From positions 1 through 11,589 of the forward strand of contig HF996021.1 of the NCBI GenBank assembly GCA_000432515.1: 11,589 nucleotides of DNA, given 5' to 3'. The translations under genes were made by a program, and so were the position numbers. Positions 5,379 through 11,589 of the stretch are shown here, one piece after another. Under the pieces are notes generated by a model. The model saw only the letters and a program-made list of their open reading frames with translations. It ran no database searches and was not told the DNA's origin. The stretch comes from Bacteroides sp. CAG:545. GTDB lineage: Bacteria > Bacteroidota > Bacteroidia > Bacteroidales > UBA932. Position 1 is the stretch's first letter. The number at the start of each line of letters is the position of its first letter.

Positions 5379-8300
5379 ATGAAAAGAATACTGACATTGG
5401 CATTGGCCATTTCCTTGTCTGCGGGCTTTCTCTGCGGTCAGGAAACTCCTGAATGGATCAGGAAGAACAGCATCTCCCCTGACGGCTCCAAGATAGCGTT
5501 CAGCTACAAGGGAGACATTTTCGTAGTTCCGTCAACCGGAGGCAGGGCGTTGCAGATTACGACAAACAATGCCTATGATTCTGAGCCGATGTGGACCTCC
5601 GACAGCAAAAATATCGTGTTCACATCATACCGCGAGAAGAGCAAGGACATCTTCATTACCTCCTGCGATGGCGGAACCCCCAAGAGGCTTACATTCCACC
5701 CGGGACACGAGACTCTGCGCGCCGTGCTTCCTGACGGAAAGATAATCTTCTCCGCAAATATCCAGCAGGACGTGACTTTCGACGGATTCCCTGGCGAGGC
5801 ACAGTTGTATTATACTGATACAGAAGGCTCCAGACCTGTAAGAATCACTTCCCTGCCGATTTCAGAAATCAGCATAAACAAGAAAGGCGACATCCTTTAC
5901 GAGGACTGGAAAGGATATGAGGACCAGTTCAGAAAACACCACACTTCAGCTGTGACAAGAGACATCTGGCTCTACAGAGGCAATTCTGCCGAAGGCAAGT
6001 TGAGCATCAATGCAGAGGGCACGTTCAAGAAGCTCAGCGACTATGCAGGCGAGGACAGAAATCCTGTCTTCGGCCCAGATGGAGACACATTCTATTACCT
6101 GAGCGAGCGTGACGGAAAGGCCATGAACATCTACAAGAGTTCCATTTCCGCTCCTGAAAAGTCCGTACAGCTGACATTCGAGACCAGAAATCCGGTAAGA
6201 TACCTTTCTGTCGCTGACAATGGGACATTGACCTACTCCTATAACGGAAGCCTTTATACACTGAAGGAGGGCGGCAAGAGCGAAAAGGTGGCTATTTCAG
6301 TGTATTCAGACCAGGATGAGCGTGATATTGAGAGACTTACATTATCAGGCGGAGCATCTGCAATAGCTGTTTCTCCTGACCAGAAGGAGGTTGCGCTTGT
6401 AATAAGAGGTGACGTGTTCGTAACCTCAGCCGACTACAAAACGACGAAGAGAATCACCAACACCGCCACTCAGGAAAGAGGAGTAAGTTTCTCAGAAGAC
6501 GGCAGGACAATCTACTATGCGGCTGAAAGAGACGGCAACTGGGGCATCTGGAGAACCTCGCTTGTGAACAAAGAAGACAAGAGATTCGCTTATGCCACAG
6601 AATTCAAGGAAGAACTTTTCTCCGACAAGGGTGAAACATGTTTCCAGCCTCAGGTATCTCCTGACGGCAAATATGTAGCCTACCTCAGGGACAGGACCGA
6701 ACTTGTCATCAAGCCTACCAAAGGCGGCAAGACCATTTCTCTTCTGAAAGGCGTCAACTATTCCTATTCAGACGGCGACATTTCTTTTGAATGGAGCCCT
6801 GACAGCCATTATCTTCTGTCCACCTACGAGGCAGAAGGCAGATGGAACAACTGCGACATTGCCCTCATAGACATTGACACTAAAGAAGTTACGGACCTGA
6901 CGGAGAGCGGATACAATGACGGCGCCTTCCGCTGGGCTCTCGGCGGCAAGGCAATGGTATGGCAGTCCGACAAGGACGGATACAGGAGTCACGGCAGCTG
7001 GGGCGCTGAGACAGACATCTACATCATGTTCTTCGACGCAAAGGCAATGACTGAGTTCCTCCGCGACAAGGAAGATGATGAAATCGCAAAACTCATGGCC
7101 GGCGACGACAAGAAGGCGAAGAAAGAAGAGAAGGCCGAGAAAAAGGACAGTACGGACAAGAAGAAAACTACGAAGTTGAAACTCGATCTGGAGAACAGGG
7201 CTGACAGGACATTCAGGCTGACAAGATTCTCAGGACGTCTCGGCGACCACTATCTCTCGAAGGACGGCAAGAAACTGTTCTACGAAGTACGTCTGGAAAG
7301 CAGTTACGACCTCTGTGTCCGCGACATGAAAGAAGGCAATGTAAAAGTCCTCAAGAAAGGTGTCATGGGCAATATAATCCCATCATCTGACGAGAGTTAC
7401 ATCTACATTCCTTCTGCGGGCGGCATCAGCAGGATGAGCGTGAGCGGAAGTGAAGGCAAGACCATCACATACTCAGGCGAATATGAATTCAAGCCTAAGG
7501 CAGAACGAGAATACATTTTCGACCATATGTGGAAGCAGGTCAAGGAGAAATTCTACGATCCTGAACTGCACGGAGTGGACTGGGAATACTACAAGGAGAA
7601 CTACTCACAATTCCTGCCTTATATAAACAACAATTTCGATTTCCAGGAACTGATGTCGGAGATTCTCGGTGAACTCAATGCATCGCATACTGGAGCACGT
7701 TTCCAGTACAGGTCAGGCCTGAATATGGGAAATCTGGGAGTTCTTTACGATGAGGATTACGAAGGTGACGGTCTGAAAATCAAGGAAGTACTTCCTGACG
7801 GAGCACTGTCATTGGCTTATCCTGAGATCAAGGAGGGCGACATCATCGCTTCTATCGACGGCAAGGAAATCAAGGCCGGCAAAGACTGGTACCAGCTGCT
7901 CACAGGAAGGGCAGGCAAGAAGACAGCCATCGTCATCAAGAAAGGAGGAAAGAAAGAGCAGGAGATTTTCGTGGAGCCTGCATTCACAGACTACAAGCTG
8001 ATGTACAACAGATGGGTCAAGCAGAGAGAGGCCAAGGTGAAAGAGATTTCAGGCGGCAAAGTGGGCTATGTACACGTAGAAGGCATGAATTCGCCAAGCT
8101 ACCGCGAGGTATATTCCAAGGCTCTCGGCAAATACCGTACTGCTGACGCTCTCGTAGTGGATACACGTCACAACGGCGGCGGATGGCTTCACGATGACCT
8201 TGTAACATTCCTCAGCGGAAAGGCTTATGTGAATTACCAGCCGAGGGGCCAGTACATCGGCACAGACCCTTACAGCAAATGGGTAAAACCGTCCTGCGTT

Positions 8301-8615
8301 CTCGTATGCGAGGACAACTATTCTGACGCCTGCGGCTTCCCTTACGCTTACCAGTCATTGGGTATCGGCAAGCTCGTGGGAACCCCTGTAGCAGGAACAA
8401 TGACTGCCGTATGGTGGGAAACACAGATCAATGGCAATATCGTGTTCGGCATCCCTCAGGTCGGGTCCTGGTGCATAAAGGAAGGCCATTACAACGAGAA
8501 TCATCAGGTAGAGCCTGACATCCTTGTTTACAATGACCCCGCATCAGTGCTCAGAGGCGAAGACAAACAGCTGGAGACTGCCGTAAAGGAAATGATGAAA
8601 ACATCTGAAAAATAA
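5379..8615 (+). CDS. Tricorn protease homologue, S41 family, exported
   Basis: This is a 1078-residue serine protease matching the tricorn layout and length (the archaeal enzyme is about 1070). The start at 5379 gives a signal peptide (MKRILTLALAISLSAGFLCG); the ATG three codons earlier only adds Met-Thr-Tyr. Order: a first TolB/PD40-like propeller (about 20-320, with ISPDGSKIAF and MWTSDSKNIVF), a second propeller (about 325-700) interrupted by a lysine/glutamate-rich loop (576-604), a C1 domain from about 712, a PDZ domain (about 786-868) and a C2 S41 domain (about 887-1065). Catalytic residues agree with tricorn: ASHTG (S769, H770), YSDACGFP (nucleophile S982, then D983) and a Glu in ENHQVEPD (1040-1047). 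It probably trims peptides in the periplasm. It starts 58 bases after the regulator with no clear promoter between them, and it leads a tight three-gene string. Confidence 0.92.
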   Translation: MKRILTLALAISLSAGFLCGQETPEWIRKNSISPDGSKIAFSYKGDIFVVPSTGGRALQITTNNAYDSEPMWTSDSKNIVFTSYREKSKDIFITSCDGGTPKRLTFHPGHETLRAVLPDGKIIFSANIQQDVTFDGFPGEAQLYYTDTEGSRPVRITSLPISEISINKKGDILYEDWKGYEDQFRKHHTSAVTRDIWLYRGNSAEGKLSINAEGTFKKLSDYAGEDRNPVFGPDGDTFYYLSERDGKAMNIYKSSISAPEKSVQLTFETRNPVRYLSVADNGTLTYSYNGSLYTLKEGGKSEKVAISVYSDQDERDIERLTLSGGASAIAVSPDQKEVALVIRGDVFVTSADYKTTKRITNTATQERGVSFSEDGRTIYYAAERDGNWGIWRTSLVNKEDKRFAYATEFKEELFSDKGETCFQPQVSPDGKYVAYLRDRTELVIKPTKGGKTISLLKGVNYSYSDGDISFEWSPDSHYLLSTYEAEGRWNNCDIALIDIDTKEVTDLTESGYNDGAFRWALGGKAMVWQSDKDGYRSHGSWGAETDIYIMFFDAKAMTEFLRDKEDDEIAKLMAGDDKKAKKEEKAEKKDSTDKKKTTKLKLDLENRADRTFRLTRFSGRLGDHYLSKDGKKLFYEVRLESSYDLCVRDMKEGNVKVLKKGVMGNIIPSSDESYIYIPSAGGISRMSVSGSEGKTITYSGEYEFKPKAEREYIFDHMWKQVKEKFYDPELHGVDWEYYKENYSQFLPYINNNFDFQELMSEILGELNASHTGARFQYRSGLNMGNLGVLYDEDYEGDGLKIKEVLPDGALSLAYPEIKEGDIIASIDGKEIKAGKDWYQLLTGRAGKKTAIVIKKGGKKEQEIFVEPAFTDYKLMYNRWVKQREAKVKEISGGKVGYVHVEGMNSPSYREVYSKALGKYRTADALVVDTRHNGGGWLHDDLVTFLSGKAYVNYQPRGQYIGTDPYSKWVKPSCVLVCEDNYSDACGFPYAYQSLGIGKLVGTPVAGTMTAVWWETQINGNIVFGIPQVGSWCIKEGHYNENHQVEPDILVYNDPASVLRGEDKQLETAVKEMMKTSEK

Positions 8616-8620
8616 TCAAT

Positions 8621-9352
8621 ATGGAAGACAGAAAAATAGTCATTATCCCTACCTACAATGAGAAGGAGAACATCGAGGCAATTATCCGCAAGGTGTTTTC
8701 ACTGGAAGGAGGGTACGACATTCTTATCATAGACGACGGCTCTCCTGACGGCACTGCCGCCATCGTAAAGGGACTGCAGACCGAATTCAGCGAAAGGCTC
8801 TTCATGATTGAAAGGAAGGGCAAACAGGGACTGGGGACCGCCTATATCACTGGTTTCAAATGGTCGCTTGCAAACGGATACGACTACACCTTCGAGATGG
8901 ACGCGGACTTCTCTCATAATCCTGAAGATCTGCCACGACTCTACAAAGTGTGCAAGGACGGAGCTGACCTAGCCATCGGTTCCAGATACTGCGACGGCAT
9001 CAGCGTAATCAACTGGCCTATAGGCAGAATCATCATGTCCTACTACGCATCCGTTTATGTACGCACGGTACTCGGCATGAAAGTCTATGACTGCACTGCC
9101 GGATTCAAGTGCTACAGCAATAAGGTATTGAGAGCCATTGACCTGGATGATGTAAGAATGAAAGGCTACGGATTCCAGATTGAGATGAAATACACCACCT
9201 ACAAGCTTGGATTCAAGATCACTGAAGTTCCGATCATTTTCGTGAACAGGAAGGCGGGCACATCCAAGATGAGCGGCGGCATATTCGGTGAAGCATTCTG
9301 GGGAGTCCTCGGGCTCAAGTTCAGGAAGATTCACGCCAAGAAGACTGAATAA
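8621..9352 (+). CDS. Polyprenyl-phosphate mannose synthase-like glycosyltransferase (GT2)
   Basis: This 243-residue cytoplasmic family 2 glycosyltransferase is of the DPM1 type, which moves mannose from GDP-mannose to a polyprenyl phosphate carrier. Motifs in order: IPTYNEKENI (9-18), the nucleotide-binding IDDGSPDGT (37-45), KQGLGTAY (68-75), the metal-binding MDADFSHNPEDLP (93-105), GSRYCDG (120-126) and GYGFQIEM (182-189). These are characteristic of the DPM1/Ppm1 group rather than of other GT2 enzymes. It lacks the C-terminal membrane domain found in some bacterial relatives, so it is a soluble or peripheral enzyme. The product could feed the general protein O-glycosylation of Bacteroidota, which is an inference. 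It starts 5 bases after the protease stop and ends 1 base before the dihydroorotase start, so it is translationally linked to both. Confidence 0.9.
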   Translation: MEDRKIVIIPTYNEKENIEAIIRKVFSLEGGYDILIIDDGSPDGTAAIVKGLQTEFSERLFMIERKGKQGLGTAYITGFKWSLANGYDYTFEMDADFSHNPEDLPRLYKVCKDGADLAIGSRYCDGISVINWPIGRIIMSYYASVYVRTVLGMKVYDCTAGFKCYSNKVLRAIDLDDVRMKGYGFQIEMKYTTYKLGFKITEVPIIFVNRKAGTSKMSGGIFGEAFWGVLGLKFRKIHAKKTE

Positions 9353-9353
9353 G

Positions 9354-10784
9354 ATGAACAAGAACAGAGTACTTCTGACAGGAGCGTCCATTGTCACGGC
9401 AGAAAAAGCCGGACAAGGGGCGCTCCTGATTGATGGAGAGACAATCGCAGGAGTCTGGTTCTTCGATGAAGACGGACTAGCAGAATATGAAGGCGAAAAG
9501 GTCAGCCCGGAGACTCTTCAGAGCAGGGTCAATGCAGATGTCACACGGGATTTGAGCGGAAAGCTCCTGATGGCCGGTGCCATCGATGCACATGTGCACT
9601 TCCGTGAACCGGGAATGACGCAGAAAGCAGACATTGAGACAGAATCCAGAGCAGCCCTGCTTGGAGGTGTCACATCATTCATAGACATGCCGAACACAGT
9701 TCCAGCTACTGTCAGCCTGCAAGAACTGGAAAAGAAATGCAGCCTCGCAGAAGGACGCTGCCATGCAAACTGGGGCTTCCATATAGGAGCAGACAATGTC
9801 AATGCTGACAATATCAAGGAATATCTGGAACGCTGTCATGACAGCAGGGCATTCGCAAGCGTCAAGGTATTTATGGGCTCATCCACCGGCAATATGCTTG
9901 TGGACAGACAGGAAACCCTCGACAAACTGTTCAGCATAAGCGGCTCACGCATTTTCATTCACAGTGAAGACGAAGCCATCATAAAGGCGAATCTTGCCGA
10001 TGCCAAGCAGAAATTCGGCGAGAATATACCGATGAGAGAGCACGAGAACATACGCAGCAGACAGGCCTGCATACGCAGCACGATCAAGGCATTGGAACTG
10101 GCGATGAATCACGGTACAGCTCTTCATATCTGCCATGTCTCCACAGCTGAAGAAGTCGAAATGATACGCGCGGCCAAGCAATACAATCAAGAGATAACAG
10201 CCGAGACATCAGCCAATTACCTATGGTTCTGCGACGAAGATTACGACAGGCTTGGAAGCCGTGTCAAATGCAATCCGGCAATAAAGACCGCCACGGACAG
10301 GGCCGCGTTGCGCAATGCATTGAAAAACGGCGTGATAGACACGATCGGCTCAGACCACGCTCCACATCTGAAGGAAGAAAAGGCGAGGCCATATCTCACC
10401 TGCCCGTCAGGAATGCCTTCCATACAGCAGGAAGTCGCCGTGCTGCTCACCGTTGCTGATGAAGAGCAGATTCCATTGACCAGAATAGCGTCTGTACTGT
10501 CTGAAAAGATTTCAGATATGCTGGGAATCGTAGGCAGAGGAAAGATTCAGACAGGGTACAAGGCAGACCTCATCATCATTGATCCGAAAAAGGAATTTAC
10601 AGTCGGCGGCAGCGACGAAGGCAATGCCGGACTCGCTTACAAATGCGGATGGTCCCCTTATGAAGGCTCCAGACTGAAAGGCATGGTGGAAGACGTGTAT
10701 CTGAACGGCAAATTAACTGTTCAGAACGGCCACCTCATCACCGAAAAGGCTGCAGGTCAAAGACTTGAATTCAGAAACCGTTAA
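9354..10784 (+). CDS. pyrC: Dihydroorotase
   Basis: This enzyme interconverts carbamoyl aspartate and dihydroorotate, the third step of pyrimidine synthesis, in the cytoplasm. It has 476 residues and the class I layout: DAHVHFREPGMTQKADIETE (metal ligands H80, H82), DMPNT, SVKVFMGSSTGNM (K171, at the place of the carboxylated lysine of related amidohydrolases), FIHSEDEA (H203), HICHVS (H258, H261) and IGSDHAPH (D334). The N-terminal region before DAHVHF is a little long. I chose the ATG at 9354, 1 base after the preceding stop, because MNKNRVLLTGASIV begins the usual beta-strand. A start at 9288 would add 22 residues lying inside the upstream gene. Expression is probably coupled to the glycosyltransferase. 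Related hydantoinases are excluded by the HFREPG and GSDHAPH signature. Confidence 0.93.
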   Translation: MNKNRVLLTGASIVTAEKAGQGALLIDGETIAGVWFFDEDGLAEYEGEKVSPETLQSRVNADVTRDLSGKLLMAGAIDAHVHFREPGMTQKADIETESRAALLGGVTSFIDMPNTVPATVSLQELEKKCSLAEGRCHANWGFHIGADNVNADNIKEYLERCHDSRAFASVKVFMGSSTGNMLVDRQETLDKLFSISGSRIFIHSEDEAIIKANLADAKQKFGENIPMREHENIRSRQACIRSTIKALELAMNHGTALHICHVSTAEEVEMIRAAKQYNQEITAETSANYLWFCDEDYDRLGSRVKCNPAIKTATDRAALRNALKNGVIDTIGSDHAPHLKEEKARPYLTCPSGMPSIQQEVAVLLTVADEEQIPLTRIASVLSEKISDMLGIVGRGKIQTGYKADLIIIDPKKEFTVGGSDEGNAGLAYKCGWSPYEGSRLKGMVEDVYLNGKLTVQNGHLITEKAAGQRLEFRNR

Positions 10785-11589
10785 AGGGATTTCGGCTTGG
10801 ACTTCGTGTATTGTGAGAATACGACTCCGATGCAAGCCACGAAAATACCGGCCCACTGAAGCGGCGTAAGAAGTTCTTGTCCGAGAATCCAACCTGCCAA
10901 TGCCGTGAATACAGGAATCGTGGACAGGAATATGCTGGACTTCGCTACACCGAGATGCTTTATCGTATTGGCCCACAGACCGAAAGCGATGCTTGAGCAC
11001 AGCACAGCAAGACAGAGAATCGGCTTCCAGACATCCCACGAAAAATACAGCTCTGCATCGAAGTTTTTCAGGCCCGGGCCTGCGAACAGCGGGAAAAGGA
11101 ACACCGAACCGATGAGGAACTGATACATCACGATGACTGACGGAGAATAAGAATCTGTCAGATATTTCGTCAATGATGCGTGTCCCACCTCCGCAAGCAC
11201 GGCGACAACGAGCAGGACAATACCCAAGACGAAGTGCTCACCCATGGACTCAGAGCACAGTGTCACCATCACGATACCGCCCAGGCACACAAGGATGCCG
11301 AACATATTGAACAATGAGAATTTCTCATTGAAAATCGCCATTCCTGCAATAACGGAGAAAATCGGGGCGGCAGCAATCAAGAGAGAGCTGATGGTCGGCG
11401 ACTCCGTAAAGCGGATACCGTAAGTTTCGCAGACGAAATAGATGAACGGCTCGAAAAACGCAATGAGGATGAATTTGAGCACATGCTTCTTCTGCATCCG
11501 GATATTCTGTCCGGTAGCAAGGTTGAAAACAAGCAGCACCACACCGGCGATACTTATTCTGGCAAATACGATATATTCCACAGGAATGC
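10781..11589 (-). CDS. EamA/DMT-family membrane transporter, N terminus cut by window edge
   Basis: This inner-membrane transporter of the drug/metabolite transporter superfamily shows 268 residues; the frame stays open to the window edge. A GTG at 11581 could be read as a start, but the codons before it (Ile-Pro) continue the usual family sequence IPVEYIVFARISIAG, so the true start, with the first helix, lies outside. Two EamA repeats are visible, each ending with the family pattern: SSLLIAAAPIFSVIAGMAIFNE followed by a GILVCLGGIVMV helix, and KSSIFLSTIPVFTALAGWI followed by WAGIFVACIGVVF. About nine helices remain. A short basic tail (TKSKPKSL) ends the protein. The substrate cannot be predicted; relatives export amino acids, purines or other metabolites. 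Its stop codon overlaps the dihydroorotase stop on the other strand. Confidence 0.88.
   Translation of the reverse strand, partial: IPVEYIVFARISIAGVVLLVFNLATGQNIRMQKKHVLKFILIAFFEPFIYFVCETYGIRFTESPTISSLLIAAAPIFSVIAGMAIFNEKFSLFNMFGILVCLGGIVMVTLCSESMGEHFVLGIVLLVVAVLAEVGHASLTKYLTDSYSPSVIVMYQFLIGSVFLFPLFAGPGLKNFDAELYFSWDVWKPILCLAVLCSSIAFGLWANTIKHLGVAKSSIFLSTIPVFTALAGWILGQELLTPLQWAGIFVACIGVVFSQYTKSKPKSL

Noticed and set aside
9288..9353. Earlier dihydroorotase start at 9288
   Set aside because: The 22 extra residues are Ser/Arg-rich and out of frame inside the glycosyltransferase gene. The ATG at 9354 directly after the upstream stop fits the family N terminus.
8969..9397. Leftward 142-codon open frame, and others opposite the right-hand genes
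   Set aside because: These are shadows of strongly conserved rightward genes, and their products show no known motif.
10740..10795. Bidirectional terminator at the convergent gene ends
   Set aside because: Only an interrupted pairing of GAAACC with GGATTTC was seen, without a U-run; too weak to call.

Overview
The window looks like the chromosome of a Bacteroidales bacterium (phylum Bacteroidota). The evidence is a surface lipoprotein with a charged lipoprotein-export-like stretch after its cysteine, a sensor of the hybrid two-component system (HTCS) type with Reg_prop and Y_Y_Y domains, a tricorn-type S41 protease, -7 boxes of the Bacteroides TAnnTTTG type, and a general lack of Shine-Dalgarno sites. 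It is almost fully coding. The largest gap is about 190 bases (2375-2562), and no RNA gene, CRISPR array or insertion sequence was recognised.

Left third (1-5320): an accessory regulatory and surface locus. Two genes run leftward: a fimbrillin-like lipoprotein cut by the window edge (1-807) and a secreted endonuclease/exonuclease/phosphatase-superfamily hydrolase (950-2374). Their mature proteins are unrelated, but their promoters, 5' leaders and signal-peptide codons are clearly copies of one another. Divergent from them lies a regulator (2563-5320) with a periplasmic beta-propeller, a Y_Y_Y domain, a membrane helix and an AraC DNA-binding domain. It lacks the histidine kinase, ATPase and receiver domains of an ordinary HTCS. 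In this sequence one extra G in a four-G run (4775-4778) splits it into a secreted sensor half and a soluble AraC half. The simplest model is a local sensor that controls the two co-regulated secreted proteins, now broken or misassembled at one base.

Right two thirds (5379-10784): a tight rightward gene string. It holds a tricorn protease homologue (1078 aa), a polyprenyl-phosphate mannose synthase-like glycosyltransferase (5 bases later) and a dihydroorotase (1 base later). These look like housekeeping genes sharing a transcript rather than one pathway.

Right edge (10781-11589): a leftward EamA/DMT-family transporter, cut at its N terminus, whose stop codon overlaps that of dihydroorotase in a shared TTAA.
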